A DNA stretch of 64,000 bases from Rhizobium sp. CB3090 (GCF_029714285.1 NZ_CP121662.1:2418001-2482000); one strand, 5' to 3'. Counted from the stretch's first letter, positions 8,397 through 19,049 are shown. The notes: a model not told the origin generated them from the letters alone. Numbers and translations: made by a program.

Positions 8397-9305
8397 ATGA
8401 CCCGTAATACCTTGCCGTCCATTACCGCCGGTGAAGCCGGCCTCAACCGCTATCTCGACGAGATTCGCAAGTTCCCGATGCTGGAGCCGCAGGAAGAGTA
8501 CATGCTCGCCAAGCGCTACGCGGAACATGCCGACCGTCAGGCCGCGCATAAGCTCGTCACAAGCCATCTGCGCCTCGTGGCGAAGATTGCCATGGGATAT
8601 CGCGGCTACGGCCTGCCGATCGGCGAAGTCGTGTCGGAAGGCAATGTCGGCCTGATGCAGGCCGTCAAGAAGTTTGACCCGGAACGTGGCTTCCGCCTGG
8701 CAACCTATGCCATGTGGTGGATCAAGGCCTCGATCCAGGAATACATCCTGCGCTCGTGGTCGCTGGTGAAGATGGGCACGACCGCCAATCAGAAGCGTCT
8801 GTTCTTCAACCTGCGCCGCCTGAAGGGCCGCATCCAGGCCATCGATGACGGCGACCTGAAGCCGGAGCATGTCTCTGAGATCGCCACCAAGCTGAACGTC
8901 TCCGAGGAAGAGGTCGTTTCGATGAACCGCCGCCTCTCGGGCGACGCTTCGCTGAATGCGCCGATCAAGGCCGCTGAGGGCGATTCCGGTCAGTGGCAGG
9001 ACTGGCTGGTGGATGAGCACGACAGCCAGGAAGACGTGCTGATCGAGCAGGACGAGCTTGACACGCGTCGCCGCATGCTGGCCCGCGCCATGAGCGTCTT
9101 GAACGACCGTGAGCGCCGCATCTTCGAGGCTCGCCGCCTCGCGGAAGACCCGGTGACGCTGGAAGACCTCTCGGCCGAGTTCGATATCAGCCGCGAACGC
9201 GTCCGCCAGATCGAAGTCCGTGCCTTCGAGAAGGTGCAGGAAGCCGTGCAGAAGGATGCGCTGGAACGCGCCAAGGCATTGCGTGTGGTCGAAGCCACCG
9301 CATAA
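8397..9305 (+). CDS. rpoH: Heat-shock sigma factor RpoH (sigma-32)
   Basis: Alternative sigma factor directing RNA polymerase to heat-shock and stress promoters. Region 2 (about 50-120: HLRLVAKIAMGYRGYGLP, EGNVGLMQAVKKFDPERGFRLATYAMWWIKASIQEYILRSW) is followed by the RpoH box NQKRLFFNLRRLK, diagnostic of sigma-32. Region 4 near the C terminus has LNDRERRIFEARRL and FDISRERVRQIEVRAFEKVQ. The 302-residue length is typical. Rhizobia often carry two rpoH genes; the rluD-side location suggests the rpoH1 type. A shared terminator lies downstream. Confidence 0.97.
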   Translation: MTRNTLPSITAGEAGLNRYLDEIRKFPMLEPQEEYMLAKRYAEHADRQAAHKLVTSHLRLVAKIAMGYRGYGLPIGEVVSEGNVGLMQAVKKFDPERGFRLATYAMWWIKASIQEYILRSWSLVKMGTTANQKRLFFNLRRLKGRIQAIDDGDLKPEHVSEIATKLNVSEEEVVSMNRRLSGDASLNAPIKAAEGDSGQWQDWLVDEHDSQEDVLIEQDELDTRRRMLARAMSVLNDRERRIFEARRLAEDPVTLEDLSAEFDISRERVRQIEVRAFEKVQEAVQKDALERAKALRVVEATA

Positions 9306-9337
9306 TGCTTCCGGTTATTACCGAATGAATTCAAACA

Positions 9338-9367
9338 AAAAGGCGGACCGCAAGATCCGCCTTTTTT
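9338..9367. terminator. Bidirectional terminator between rpoH and the convergent gene
   Basis: Ten-bp stem AAAAGGCGGA (9338-9347) / TCCGCCTTTT (9356-9365) with an 8-base loop and T runs on both strands. It ends rpoH on plus and the 781-residue protein gene on minus. Confidence 0.92.
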
Positions 9368-9388
9368 GATTCCGGTGATTGAGACCGC

Positions 9389-11734
9389 TTATTGGCCGCT
9401 CGAAGCGACGCCGCCAAGCGCCTGCCACTCGCCGATCGCCTTGTTGAAGGCGTCAGTGCCGCTCGGCCCCTTCTCCATGGTCAGCAAGGCGCGACGGCCA
9501 TTGCGGTAGACCACAGGAATATCCATCCAATTGCGCGTTTTCAGGAGATCGAGATTGGTCTTGCGCGCATCCGGAAAATCGTTGAGCGCGACCATATAGA
9601 CATCGTCGGTCACCTTGGCCGGCACGGCGATTAGGGCGTCGCCGCGATCCTGCTCGGTCGACTTGAGCGCAATACGCTGCACGCTGTCGATGGCGCCGCC
9701 TTCGAAATTCGGCGGAACCTGGAAGGCAAGCTCGACCAGATGGCTTGCCGGCAACGAGGCATCGGTATTGCGCGATACCGTGATCGTCGCCGTCAGGCCG
9801 CGCTCAGGCACATTGATGAGGCCCTGGACGGAAGGTTCCGGCCGGCCATCCTCACCCTTGCCTTCTTGCAGAGACCAAGTAACCGTGCCTTCGAAAGCCG
9901 TGGGGGATGTCTGGCCGAGACGCTCCTCATAGAGGAACACCTTTTGCCCATCCGTTACCGGCGCCGTCTGCTGTTTGGTAGCTTGTGGCTGCTGCTGGGT
10001 GGCAGGAGCTTGCTGGTCGGCGGAAGGCGGCGTGGTCGGCGAGGTCGCGGCAGGCGCCTGCGCGGCATTCGCATTGTTGGCGGGCGCGGTTGCTGGCTTT
10101 GCCGGAGCGGCAGAGGCCACATTCTGCTCGGCCACGGACTTGCCTTCAGCCACACCTGGCTGTCCGCCCGCTGCCGGACCTTCATCCTCTTCCGTGCCGT
10201 TCGCCAGCAAGCGCTGCGTGAACTTGCTGTTGACCGTGTTGGCGTCGTTGTCGAGCGAGGCGACATTGGTGTTGCCCGCCGCCGGCGACTGTGTGGTGGA
10301 ATTATTATTTTGCGCCGGAGCAGTCGCGCCCGGCGTGGAAGCGGCAGGCGCATTCGCGGTCGGAGAGGCCGCACCATTGTTTTTGGCTGTCTCGGTGGCG
10401 GGAGCGGTCGCGGTCTTCGGCGCCGAACTGATGAGGTCGGCGACCATCTTGTTGAGCGCTTCGCGGTTCAGCCACGCGGCATAGCCACCGCCAGCGACGA
10501 TCGCGAGACCAACAAGCGCCAGGACAATACCGGTCACGCTGAAGCGGCGGCGCTTCGGCTCCATGCGGAAGCTCTTGCCCTGCAGCTTCGATGCCATGGT
10601 CCGGCTGATATCCGGCGGATTGCCAGGGCCGCCGCCGCGTTCCCCCTCGGCGAATTTGTCAAAGCCGGCAAGTTCCTTGAGCTCGCGCCAGCCGTCTTCG
10701 GCAACATCGTTCTTCGACGTCGTCTTGGCCGAAGAATGCACATCGGCGAAGAGATCGACATCGTCAAAGGCATTGTCCGGCATCTGCCGGCCGGGCTGCG
10801 CCGGCTTGGTGGCTGGTGCCGGCACCGATTGCAGCTCTTCGAAAACATCTGCATCCCAGGCAAAAGCCTTGTCGCTCGCCGGTGCTTTCGCAGCGGGAGG
10901 CTGCTCCACGGGATGGCCGAAGACCGCGGGGGCAAAGGCAGCGGCAGGCATGACGGGTGCAGCCGGCTCGGATTCAGCCCGCTTTGCAGGCGCATCGACC
11001 TCGGCCCAAATCTCTTCGACCTGGCTCATGACATCATCGGCCGGTGCCTGACGAGCAGCATGCGTTTGCGGAGCGACATACTCAGGCTCGGCAGCAACGA
11101 CCGGCGCCTCCTCCGCGTAGTGCTCCGGTTCCTCCAGATGCGCCTGCTCTTCGACAGGCTCCGCATAGGCATCGACGTGATGAACAGTCGGCGCCTGCTC
11201 CTGCGGCGCATCGACCCATTCCTCTACCGGCTGATGTTCCTCCGCGGCCTGATGCTGAGCATGCGCGGGCTCCTCATAGACAGGCTCCTCGTAAGCAGGC
11301 TCCTCATCGACTGGCTCCTGGTAGGCTGGCTCTTCTGGGGCCGGCTCTTCGTGCACCGGCTCATAAGCGGCGGGCTCTTCGTGCGCGTGAGCCTCCTGAT
11401 AGGCCGGCTCCGGCTCTTCGACATGGTGTTCCTGCGCGACATGATGCTCTTCAGCAGGCTCATGTTGCGGCTCCTCCTGCACCAAAGGCGCTTCCGCTAC
11501 AGGCTCTTCAGCCAGTGGCAACGCCTCCGCATGCTCGGCTTCCACCTCGACGATCGCGGCTTCCAGCTTGTCGAGTTGACGGCGCAGCATCTCCTCGGGC
11601 GGGCGCGGCTTCATGCTCTCAAGCTGCCGCTGAACGGCACCACGAGCTCGCTCGTAAACCTTGACCCGCATCTCGGGAGTGTTATCGGCCAGGCCGTCCA
11701 CGGCCCGGCGAATGACTGCTACAAAATCCGCCAT
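9389..11734 (-). CDS. Large Pro/Glu-rich single-pass membrane protein, function unknown
   Basis: Protein of 781 residues. Helical N-terminal segment (1-70, AVQRQLESMKPRPPEEMLRR), then a highly acidic, His- and Tyr-containing low-complexity tract (about 75-210) built from EEPAYEEPVYEEP-like repeats, a mixed region with FDDVDLFADV, a basic stop signal MEPKRRRFS and one membrane helix (about 399-421). The distal part has an Ala/Thr/Pro/Gln-rich linker (about 435-600) and a compact C-terminal domain (about 600-781, KVFLYEERLGQTSPTAFEGTV...NWMDIPVVYRNGRRALLTMEKG). Topology suggests an acidic cytoplasmic arm and a periplasmic domain. It lies 61 bases behind purA. Similar proteins next to purA are, to my knowledge, typical of Rhizobiales. 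Confidence 0.85.
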   Translation of the reverse strand: MADFVAVIRRAVDGLADNTPEMRVKVYERARGAVQRQLESMKPRPPEEMLRRQLDKLEAAIVEVEAEHAEALPLAEEPVAEAPLVQEEPQHEPAEEHHVAQEHHVEEPEPAYQEAHAHEEPAAYEPVHEEPAPEEPAYQEPVDEEPAYEEPVYEEPAHAQHQAAEEHQPVEEWVDAPQEQAPTVHHVDAYAEPVEEQAHLEEPEHYAEEAPVVAAEPEYVAPQTHAARQAPADDVMSQVEEIWAEVDAPAKRAESEPAAPVMPAAAFAPAVFGHPVEQPPAAKAPASDKAFAWDADVFEELQSVPAPATKPAQPGRQMPDNAFDDVDLFADVHSSAKTTSKNDVAEDGWRELKELAGFDKFAEGERGGGPGNPPDISRTMASKLQGKSFRMEPKRRRFSVTGIVLALVGLAIVAGGGYAAWLNREALNKMVADLISSAPKTATAPATETAKNNGAASPTANAPAASTPGATAPAQNNNSTTQSPAAGNTNVASLDNDANTVNSKFTQRLLANGTEEDEGPAAGGQPGVAEGKSVAEQNVASAAPAKPATAPANNANAAQAPAATSPTTPPSADQQAPATQQQPQATKQQTAPVTDGQKVFLYEERLGQTSPTAFEGTVTWSLQEGKGEDGRPEPSVQGLINVPERGLTATITVSRNTDASLPASHLVELAFQVPPNFEGGAIDSVQRIALKSTEQDRGDALIAVPAKVTDDVYMVALNDFPDARKTNLDLLKTRNWMDIPVVYRNGRRALLTMEKGPSGTDAFNKAIGEWQALGGVASSGQ

Positions 11735-11795
11735 CAGTACTTTCTCAGGATGCCCGGCCCGTGGCCGAACCGGGATTCGTCATTGATCCGCGACA

Positions 11796-13091
11796 TTAGC
11801 CCTCAAAGGGATCGGTCACAAGTATAGTGTCTTCGCGCTCCGGGCTGGTCGAAAGCAACGCCACCGGCGCGCCAATCAGCTCTTCTACCTGCCGGACATA
11901 TTTGATCGCCTGTGCCGGCAGATCGGCCCATTTGCGCGCGCCGACGGTCGATTCCTTCCAGCCTTCGAGCGTGATGTAGACCGGCTCCACACGGGCCTGC
12001 GCAGCCTGGCTCGCCGGCAGGTAGTCGATCTCCTTACCGTCCAGCTTATAGCCGACGCAGATCTTCAGCTCGTCGAGACCGTCGAGCACGTCGAGCTTGG
12101 TCAGCGCGATACCGGTAATGCCGGAGGTCTTCACGGTCTGGCGAACCAGCACGGCATCGAACCAGCCGCAGCGGCGCGGACGACCGGTGTTGACGCCGAC
12201 CTCGCGGCCGACCGTCGCCAGATGCCGGCCGATCTCGTCATGCAGTTCGCATGGGAAAGGCCCTTCGCCGACGCGCGTCGTATAGGCTTTGGTGATGCCC
12301 AGCACATAGCCGAGCGCTGTCGGCCCCAGGCCGGAACCGGCCGCCGCCTGCCCTGCCACGGTATTTGACGAGGTCACGAAAGGATAGGTGCCGTGGTCGT
12401 TGTCGAGCAGTGCGCCCTGAGCCCCTTCGAAGAGGATGCGCGCACCTGCCTTGCGCTGCTCATCGAGCAGCCGCCAGACCTGGTCGATATAAGGAAGAAT
12501 GTGTTCGGCGACGGAGGTCAGTTCCTCGTGCAGCGCATCGAAGGAAATTTCGTCCAGGCCCATGCCGCGGCGCAGTGCGTTGTGATGCGTCAGCAGCCGG
12601 TCGATCTTGGCCGGCAGCGTTTCCGGTTCGGCGAGATCGATGACGCGGATGGCGCGGCGGCCAACCTTGTCTTCGTAGGCCGGGCCGATGCCGCGCCGCG
12701 TCGTACCGATCTTCGTGCCGCTGTTGGAGGCCGCGTCTTCACGCAGAGCATCGAGGTCACGATGCAGCGACAGAATCAGCGGAGCGTTTTCGGCTATACG
12801 CAGCACATCGGGCGTCACCGCAATCCCCTGGGCACGCAGCTTTTCGACTTCCGCGACGAAATGATGGGGATCGACCACGACGCCATTGCCGATAACGCTC
12901 AGCTTGCCGCGAACGAGTCCCGAGGGCAGCAGCGCCAGCTTATAGCTGATGCCGTCGACAACCAGCGTATGACCGGCATTGTGCCCGCCCTGAAAGCGCA
13001 CAATCACATCGGCACGTTCCGAAAGCCAGTCGACAATCTTGCCCTTGCCTTCGTCACCCCATTGCGAACCGATCACAACTACGTTCGTCAT
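11796..13091 (-). CDS. purA: Adenylosuccinate synthetase
   Basis: Joins IMP and aspartate using GTP to make adenylosuccinate, the first committed step to AMP. Visible signatures are [16 protein letters not shown] (P-loop-like, catalytic Asp), [52 protein letters not shown] and [12 protein letters not shown]. Length is 431 residues. Start set at MTNVVVIG, preceded by GGAG; an 18-residue upstream extension does not resemble the family. The Pro/Glu-rich protein gene follows on the same strand and may share its transcript. Confidence 0.97.
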   Translation of the reverse strand: MTNVVVIGSQWGDEGKGKIVDWLSERADVIVRFQGGHNAGHTLVVDGISYKLALLPSGLVRGKLSVIGNGVVVDPHHFVAEVEKLRAQGIAVTPDVLRIAENAPLILSLHRDLDALREDAASNSGTKIGTTRRGIGPAYEDKVGRRAIRVIDLAEPETLPAKIDRLLTHHNALRRGMGLDEISFDALHEELTSVAEHILPYIDQVWRLLDEQRKAGARILFEGAQGALLDNDHGTYPFVTSSNTVAGQAAAGSGLGPTALGYVLGITKAYTTRVGEGPFPCELHDEIGRHLATVGREVGVNTGRPRRCGWFDAVLVRQTVKTSGITGIALTKLDVLDGLDELKICVGYKLDGKEIDYLPASQAAQARVEPVYITLEGWKESTVGARKWADLPAQAIKYVRQVEELIGAPVALLSTSPEREDTILVTDPFEG

Positions 13092-13323
13092 TTCTCCATT
13101 CCCGCTTCCTGCGCACAAAGGCGCGCCTTGCTCAAACCCGCGCATCTATAAAACTTTGTTTTTGGGAAAGCGACCCTGTTGTCTCAGGAGATTCGGCTTT
13201 TTACGTGACGAATCAGCGCGCCCAACAGGATTTTTCCCATCGGTGCGCGTTCAGGTGCAAAATATTGCTGCTTTGCCAGGGCGATAGAACCAATCGTCCA
13301 GTCGCTTGGATCAAAGAGCGGTG

Positions 13324-14178
13324 TTAGCCGAGTTCAAGCGTGGTCACGGCAAAGACCCTGTCGAGGGTCGCTTTCGGCGGCTCGCCACGATACATACGCG
13401 CCGTCTCGAACACCGGCGACAGTCCGAAAGCTTCGGCAAGCCTTATCGCTTCGGTATTGTCTGCAGGCACATCCAAATAGACAGGCCGGCCCTTGGCCTC
13501 AGGCACCAGCTTGGCCAAGAGGGCCGATGCCACGTCGGGATCGTTGGCAAACAGCGGACCGACCTTGTATCCCTCGAAGCAGCGCCGGATCGTGCCGTAG
13601 CCGCGGATTTTGCTGCCGCTGCCGACCATGACGGATTTTCGCTTCTCCGGCGCACCGCACCAGGCCGCGATGAAGGAATAACGCAGCCCCGGGAAAATGG
13701 CGGCGTCATATCTGAGCAAGCCTTCGAGCTTGTCCTGCGTGACCGGACCAACCTCCGCACTCGCTCCGCCCATATCAGCCATTTTTGGGATGCCGCCATA
13801 GCGCAGGGTGCGGTAGGCCATCTCAAAGCCATGGCGACGGTAGTTTTCCTGCTCGGCTACGACGCCATCTAGACCGATCGTACGATTGCCCGCGAACGCC
13901 ATGGCCTTCTTCCATAGCGCTTTACCATAGCCCTTGCCGCGAAATTCGGGATGGACGATGTAGAGGCCGAGAAAGGCGAAGCTTTCGCCATAACGCACGA
14001 CGGAAATGCAGCCAACCGGCACTTCGCCGATCGCGCCGATAAAGAAGCCCGCAGGATCCGCCTCCCAAAAGGCCAGGGCATCATCGACACCGGGATTCCA
14101 TCCCTCCTGCCGCGCCCATTCGAGAGCGAGCTCCAATTCCCCAGCCCGCATTGTACGCACGGCAAAAGTTGACTTCAT
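13324..14178 (-). CDS. GNAT-family N-acetyltransferase with C-terminal extension
   Basis: Acetyl-CoA-dependent acyltransferase. The N-terminal GNAT fold (about 1-135) shows the acetyl-CoA binding motif FRGKGYGKALWKKAM and the core LGLYIVHPEFRG. A second domain (about 150-284, YDAAIFPGLRYSFIAAWC...GYGTIRRCFEGYKVGPLFAN) resembles the extra C-terminal acetyltransferase-like domain found in YitH/HolE-type proteins. Substrate unknown. AGG lies just before the ATG. It reads toward purA but is separated by 232 bases in which I see only the probable purA promoter region. Confidence 0.85.
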   Translation of the reverse strand: MKSTFAVRTMRAGELELALEWARQEGWNPGVDDALAFWEADPAGFFIGAIGEVPVGCISVVRYGESFAFLGLYIVHPEFRGKGYGKALWKKAMAFAGNRTIGLDGVVAEQENYRRHGFEMAYRTLRYGGIPKMADMGGASAEVGPVTQDKLEGLLRYDAAIFPGLRYSFIAAWCGAPEKRKSVMVGSGSKIRGYGTIRRCFEGYKVGPLFANDPDVASALLAKLVPEAKGRPVYLDVPADNTEAIRLAEAFGLSPVFETARMYRGEPPKATLDRVFAVTTLELG

Positions 14179-14293
14179 AAACCTGCCCTGAATCGCCCCC
14201 TGGGCATCGTCCCCGCCGGAACGATTGCGCCCAATTCATCTTGCTGCAATGCGATAGCAATCACAAGCAATATGCGATGATATGCCTAATGGG

Positions 14294-15592
14294 TTAAATT
14301 CTTGGTGGCATTGGCGCGTAGCCAGCCGGATCGACCGATTGCGGCCGGCCCTCGAGCGATAGTCTTGCGATCCGCGCCGGCGTCTCGCTGATCACCCTGC
14401 CGCGCCGGACGACAAAGAGCCTCGTGGCGCGCATGCGAATGGCTTCGATCGGATCTCGAGCCTGCAGCACGACGAGATCGCCGCTGCAGCCGACTTCGAG
14501 GCCGTAACCGTCGATACCCATCACTTTCGCCGGATTGACGGTGACTGCCTCGAAACAGAACCGCATCGCTTCGCGCGACGTCAATTGACCGACATGCAGC
14601 CCCATATGGGCAACATCGAGCATGTCAGCGCCGCCGAGCGAATACCATGGATCCATGCAGCAATCCTGGCCGAGGGCGACGTTGATGCCGAATTCGCGCA
14701 TCTCCTTGACCCGGGTCATCCCGCGCCGCTTTGGATAGGAGTCATGCCTGCCCTGCAGCACGATGTTGATCAGCGGATTGGGAATCGCATGCACGCCTGC
14801 CTCGGCGATCAGCGGCAGGAGTTTGGAGACATAATAATTGTCCATCGAATGCATCGAGGTCAGGTGCGAGCCGGCTACCCTGCCCTGAAGTCCGAGCCTT
14901 ATCGTCTCGGCGGCCAGCGTCTCGATGTGACGCGACAGCGGATCGTCGGTCTCGTCGCAATGCATATCGACCATCAGACCGCGCTTTTCAGCGATCTCGC
15001 AGAGCGCACGCACGGAACGCCCGCCGTCCTCCATCGTCCGCTCGAAATGCGGAATGCCGCCGACGATATCGACGCCGAGATCGAGAGCGCGCTCCAGATT
15101 CGCCGCTGCCGTCGGCGAACGGTAGTAGCCGTCCTGCGGGAAGGCGACGAGCTGCAGATCGAGATAAGGCGCGACTTTTCTCTTCACGTCCAGCAACGCT
15201 TCGACGGCAAGCAGCCGATCGTCGCAGATATCGACATGGGTCCGCACGGCGAGCAGCCCTTGTGACACCGCAAGATCGCAATAGCGCAATGCCCGCTCGG
15301 CCACTGCCTCATGCGTCAATAGCGGCTTCAACTCTCCCCAAAGCGCGATACCCTCCAGCAGCGTGCCCGACGTGTTCAGCCGCGGCAGGCCGAGCGACAG
15401 CGTCGCATCCATGTGAAAATGGCAATCGATGAATGGCGGCGAAACCAGTTGCCCACCAGCATCGATTACGCGCTCCGCCTCGCCCTCCACGCTGGGGTGA
15501 ACGACCACGATCTTGCCGCCGGCGATAGCGATGTCCTGGCCTTCGCGGCCATCGGGAAGACTGGCATTGCGGACGATGAGATCGAGCACCAT
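14294..15592 (-). CDS. Cytosine-deaminase-like amidohydrolase
   Basis: Metal-dependent amidohydrolase of the CodA type. It has an N-terminal beta domain with VDLIVRNA-like opening, the metal motif DCHFHMDATLS (first His pair), DMHCDETDD (His and catalytic Glu), AGSHLTSMHS and GQDCCMDPWYSLGGADM (metal Asp). The C-terminal strand rebuilds the small beta domain (GDLVVLQARDPIEAIR). Length is 432 residues. Start set at MVLDLIVRNA with AAAGG eight bases upstream. The substrate may be cytosine, isoguanine or another cyclic amide; sequence alone does not decide. No transporter gene adjoins it. It is divergent from rkpK. Confidence 0.85.
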   Translation of the reverse strand: MVLDLIVRNASLPDGREGQDIAIAGGKIVVVHPSVEGEAERVIDAGGQLVSPPFIDCHFHMDATLSLGLPRLNTSGTLLEGIALWGELKPLLTHEAVAERALRYCDLAVSQGLLAVRTHVDICDDRLLAVEALLDVKRKVAPYLDLQLVAFPQDGYYRSPTAAANLERALDLGVDIVGGIPHFERTMEDGGRSVRALCEIAEKRGLMVDMHCDETDDPLSRHIETLAAETIRLGLQGRVAGSHLTSMHSMDNYYVSKLLPLIAEAGVHAIPNPLINIVLQGRHDSYPKRRGMTRVKEMREFGINVALGQDCCMDPWYSLGGADMLDVAHMGLHVGQLTSREAMRFCFEAVTVNPAKVMGIDGYGLEVGCSGDLVVLQARDPIEAIRMRATRLFVVRRGRVISETPARIARLSLEGRPQSVDPAGYAPMPPRI

Positions 15593-15841
15593 GGGAATTG
15601 CCTTTGGATTGGAAGGTCTATCTGAAATGTCTAGCATGCCGCGGCGGGCAGGCAAGCCGCTCGCCCGGCTGAAACAACGCTGGCGAGCGATGCTGTCTCA
15701 TGACACTTCTGTTGCAACTTCCTGGATAAGCACCATCGCGTATAGGCGGCACCGGCGATCCTGTGTATAAGCGCAGATGGCCGCAGAAGATGGGATCGCG
15801 TTCCGGCGCTGAGCCCTGCGCTAGCAAAGGATTAAAGTTTC

Positions 15842-17164
15842 ATGCACATCACGATGATCGGTTCGGGTTATGTGGGTCTTGTGTCCGGCGTCTGCTTTGC
15901 CGATTTCGGTCATGACGTGATTTGCGTCGACAAGGACGCCGGCAAAATCGAGGCATTGCGCCAGGGTGATATCCCGATCTTCGAGCCTGGCCTCGAGCAG
16001 TTGGTCGCCGACAACGTCCGCGCCGGTCGCCTCTCCTTTTCCACCGAGGTCGAAAGCAGCGTTGCGGCGAGCGATGTCGTCTTCATCGCCGTCGGCACAC
16101 CGTCGCGTCGCGGTGATGGTCACGCCGATCTCTCCTATGTCTATGCGGCTGCCCGCGAGATCGCTGAGCACGTTAAAGGCTTTACCGTCATCGTCACCAA
16201 ATCGACCGTACCGGTCGGCACTGGCGACGAAGTCGAACGCATCGTCCGCGAAACCAATCCGGAGGCCGATGTCGCCGTCGTCTCCAATCCGGAATTCTTG
16301 CGCGAAGGCGCAGCGATAGAGGACTTCAAGCGCCCCGACCGCATCGTCATCGGCCTCAACGACGACCGCGCCCGCGGCGTCATGACCGAGGTCTACCGGC
16401 CGCTCTATCTCAACCAGGCGCCGCTGCTTTTCACCGCGCGTCGCACCTCGGAACTGATCAAATACGCAGCGAATGCCTTCCTTGCCATGAAGATCACCTT
16501 CATCAACGAGATGGCCGATCTCTGCGAAAAAGTCGGCGCCAATGTGCAGGAAGTCTCGCGCGGCATCGGCCTCGACGGCCGCATCGGCTCGAAATTCCTG
16601 CATGCTGGCCCAGGCTATGGCGGCTCCTGCTTTCCAAAGGACACGCTGGCGCTGGCCAAGACCGCGCAGGACTATGACAGCCCAGTACGCCTGATCGAGA
16701 CGACAATCTCGATCAACGACAGCCGCAAGCGCGCCATGGGCCGCAAGGTGATCGCGGCCATGGGCGGTGATGTCAGAGGCAAGACCATTGCCGTGCTTGG
16801 CCTAACCTTCAAGCCGAACACCGACGACATGCGCGACAGCCCGTCGATCTCGATTATCCAGGCGCTGCAGGATGCCGGTGCCTCAGTGACCGGCTACGAT
16901 CCGGAAGGCATGGACAATGCCCGCCAGCTCATCGACAACATCGCTTATGCCGAGGATGCCTACAGCGCGGCGCGCGGCGCCGATGCGCTCGTCATCATTA
17001 CGGAATGGAACCAGTTCCGCGCGCTCGATTTCGGCCGGCTGAAATCCGTCATGAAAGCCCCTCTTCTCGTCGACCTCAGAAACATCTATCGCCATGACGA
17101 GGTCACAAAGCACGGGTTTGCCTATACAAGCGTCGGAAGACCCTCAAGCGACGCCACACTGTAA
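15842..17164 (+). CDS. rkpK: UDP-glucose 6-dehydrogenase
   Basis: Oxidises UDP-glucose to UDP-glucuronate with two NAD+, feeding surface polysaccharide synthesis. The N-terminal Rossmann motif is [10 protein letters not shown] (7-16); [20 protein letters not shown] and the catalytic-Cys motif [16 protein letters not shown] follow, then the C-terminal domain with [16 protein letters not shown]. Length 440 fits. AAAGGATT precedes the ATG. It is 14 bases ahead of lpsL, the enzyme using its product; this pair is known in Sinorhizobium as rkpK-lpsL. Confidence 0.96.
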   Translation: MHITMIGSGYVGLVSGVCFADFGHDVICVDKDAGKIEALRQGDIPIFEPGLEQLVADNVRAGRLSFSTEVESSVAASDVVFIAVGTPSRRGDGHADLSYVYAAAREIAEHVKGFTVIVTKSTVPVGTGDEVERIVRETNPEADVAVVSNPEFLREGAAIEDFKRPDRIVIGLNDDRARGVMTEVYRPLYLNQAPLLFTARRTSELIKYAANAFLAMKITFINEMADLCEKVGANVQEVSRGIGLDGRIGSKFLHAGPGYGGSCFPKDTLALAKTAQDYDSPVRLIETTISINDSRKRAMGRKVIAAMGGDVRGKTIAVLGLTFKPNTDDMRDSPSISIIQALQDAGASVTGYDPEGMDNARQLIDNIAYAEDAYSAARGADALVIITEWNQFRALDFGRLKSVMKAPLLVDLRNIYRHDEVTKHGFAYTSVGRPSSDATL

Positions 17165-17178
17165 GCAAAGGCCGATCA

Positions 17179-18183
17179 ATGCGTTATCTCATCACCGGAA
17201 CCGCCGGGTTCATCGGGTTCCATCTCGCCAAGCGCCTGCTCGACGACGGGCATTTCGTCGTCGGTTTCGACGGCATGACGCCCTATTACGACGTCAAGCT
17301 CAAGGACAAGCGCACGGCGATCCTCGCGCGCTCCAATGGCTTCAAGGCCGTGACGGGTATGCTGGAGGATAAGGCGGCGCTGGATCATGCTGCTGAACTC
17401 GCCGAACCTGACGTCATCGTCCATCTCGCCGCTCAGGCCGGCGTCCGTTACAGTCTGGAAAATCCGCGCTCCTATGTGGATTCCAACGTAACCGGCTCGT
17501 TCAACGTGCTGGAACTGGCGAAAAGCCTGCAGCCGAAGCACCTGCTGCTGGCCTCCACCTCCTCCGTCTACGGCGCCAACGAGAAGATCCCCTTCGCGGA
17601 AAGCGACAAGGCCGACGAGCAGATGACGATCTATGCGGCAACGAAAAAGAGCATGGAGCTGATGGCGCATAGCTACGCCCATCTCTTTCGTATTCCGACC
17701 ACCGCCTTCCGCTTCTTCACCGTCTACGGCCCCTGGGGCCGCCCCGACATGGCGCTGTTCAAATTCGTCGATGCCATCAGGAATGACCGGCCGATCGAAA
17801 TCTACGGCGAAGGCAAGATGAGCCGCGATTTCACCTATATCGACGATCTCATAGAAGGCATCGTCCGGCTGATCGGTGTCGTGCCGTCGGAAGACAATCG
17901 CGTCGTCTCGGAAACCATCGGCGACACATTGTCGAAACACGCGCCGTTCCGCGTCGTTAACATCGGCGGCGGTCAGCCGGTCGGGCTGATGAGTTTCGTC
18001 GAGACCATCGAAAAGATGCTCGGCAAGAAGGCGATCCGGCACATGCTGCCGATGCAACCAGGCGATGTGCACAATACCTATGCCGTACCGGACCTGCTGG
18101 TGGCCTTGACCGGCTTCAAACCGCAAATCGAGGTCGAAGAAGGCGTGCGCCGCTTCGTCGAGTGGTATCAGGAAAACTATTGA
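17179..18183 (+). CDS. lpsL: UDP-glucuronate 4-epimerase
   Basis: Short-chain dehydrogenase-type epimerase interconverting UDP-glucuronate and UDP-galacturonate for lipopolysaccharide and exopolysaccharide. The NAD-binding motif is [15 protein letters not shown] (7-21), with STSSVYGAN and the catalytic YAATKK (YxxxK), plus [15 protein letters not shown] near residue 220. Length 334 is standard. Forms an operon with rkpK. It converges with the flavin-reductase gene, whose stop lies 8 bases beyond its own. Confidence 0.94.
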   Translation: MRYLITGTAGFIGFHLAKRLLDDGHFVVGFDGMTPYYDVKLKDKRTAILARSNGFKAVTGMLEDKAALDHAAELAEPDVIVHLAAQAGVRYSLENPRSYVDSNVTGSFNVLELAKSLQPKHLLLASTSSVYGANEKIPFAESDKADEQMTIYAATKKSMELMAHSYAHLFRIPTTAFRFFTVYGPWGRPDMALFKFVDAIRNDRPIEIYGEGKMSRDFTYIDDLIEGIVRLIGVVPSEDNRVVSETIGDTLSKHAPFRVVNIGGGQPVGLMSFVETIEKMLGKKAIRHMLPMQPGDVHNTYAVPDLLVALTGFKPQIEVEEGVRRFVEWYQENY

Positions 18184-18191
18184 GAAACCGA

Positions 18192-18740
18192 CTATTCGGC
18201 CAGTCCGGCAGGATGATAGGCCCGGTCGAAATAGATGAGCCCCTGGCCGCTGTCGCGCAGGCGGATGGCATCGACTTCGCACATGAGGATATCGTGCGTG
18301 CCGCCATTGGCGCGATGCACGATGCGGCAGTCGAACGAGACGAGCGCATCCTCCAATGCCGGCGAGCCGGTCGATAGCTCCGACCATGCGGCGGCGGCGA
18401 AACGCTCAGCGACCGGCGTCTTGCCGCCGAAGAGGCGCGACAGGTCCTGATGACCCTCGGAGAGCACGTTGACGCAGAGCACGCCGTTTCCCGTGACGGC
18501 AGGGTGAACCGAAGCGGTGCGGTTGAGACAGACGAGCAGCGTCGGCGGACTGTCGGAGACACTGCAGACGGCAGTCGCGGCAAAACCGGCAAGCCCTGCC
18601 GGTCCGTTGGTCGTTACGATGCTGACCGCCGCCGCCATCCGCGCCATAGCATTGCGGAACTCGGATTTGACCAAATCGGGATCGGCGACGGGCACCGCCT
18701 TCTCCATCGCCACGGATGTTTTCATGTTCATTCCCATCAT
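18192..18740 (-). CDS. Flavin reductase (RutF/HpaC-like)
   Basis: FMN-binding flavin:NAD(P)H reductase that supplies reduced flavin to a partner monooxygenase or protects oxidised flavin enzymes. The split-barrel signature appears in [44 protein letters not shown] order, followed by [13 protein letters not shown] and [19 protein letters not shown]-[TM]-HDI and LIYFDRAYH close the domain. Four in-frame ATGs occur in the first six codons (MMGMNM), so the exact start is uncertain. Length up to 182. No monooxygenase gene adjoins it; the neighbouring FAD-linked and creatininase-family genes are its most likely functional context. Confidence 0.85.
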   Translation of the reverse strand: MMGMNMKTSVAMEKAVPVADPDLVKSEFRNAMARMAAAVSIVTTNGPAGLAGFAATAVCSVSDSPPTLLVCLNRTASVHPAVTGNGVLCVNVLSEGHQDLSRLFGGKTPVAERFAAAAWSELSTGSPALEDALVSFDCRIVHRANGGTHDILMCEVDAIRLRDSGQGLIYFDRAYHPAGLAE

Positions 18741-19049
18741 CCTTACCGCTTGCGCCGGACCCTGCCAAAACTAGTGGGTCGAGACTCTTGTCTCAAGCAA
18801 CGATGTTTCTCGGAATCCGCGTGCAAAGAGCAATAAATTTGCTATAAAATCTATATACAAAAAGAAAAACAATTCCAGTCGACGTTTCGCGTCTACTCCA
18901 TTCATGCGCAAACGACACGTCAAGAGCGGGGATTCGGGGCGGCCATCATCTGGGGTGCACACAAAAAGGCAGCGGCACGGCCACAAATTGATGCTTTCCC
19001 TAGCCATCGCCCTTGCCGTATCCGTTATAGGAGAAGCACATGAGAGGAA
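18741..19049. promoter_or_regulatory. Divergent intergenic region, flavin reductase / creatininase
   Basis: This 309-base gap separates two divergent genes. It contains a short inverted repeat GAGAC-TCTT-GTCTC (18781-18794) about 40 bases before the flavin reductase and an AT-rich TATAAAATCTATATA stretch near 18842-18857 that could hold -10 elements. Just before the creatininase-family gene lie a strong AGGAG (19029-19033) and a short out-of-frame ORF described separately. No RNA gene was recognised. Confidence 0.4.

Noticed and set aside
11090..11480. Regularly repeated sequence that might suggest a CRISPR-like or minisatellite array
   Set aside because: The units are short, imperfect and in frame, encoding EEPxYxEP repeats; there are no unique spacers of constant length.
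9740..11827. Long plus-strand open frame of 695 codons opposite the Pro/Glu-rich protein gene
   Set aside because: It is Arg/Leu/Gly-rich antisense sequence caused by the repetitive GC-rich minus-strand gene, which has clear domains, a membrane helix and a terminator.
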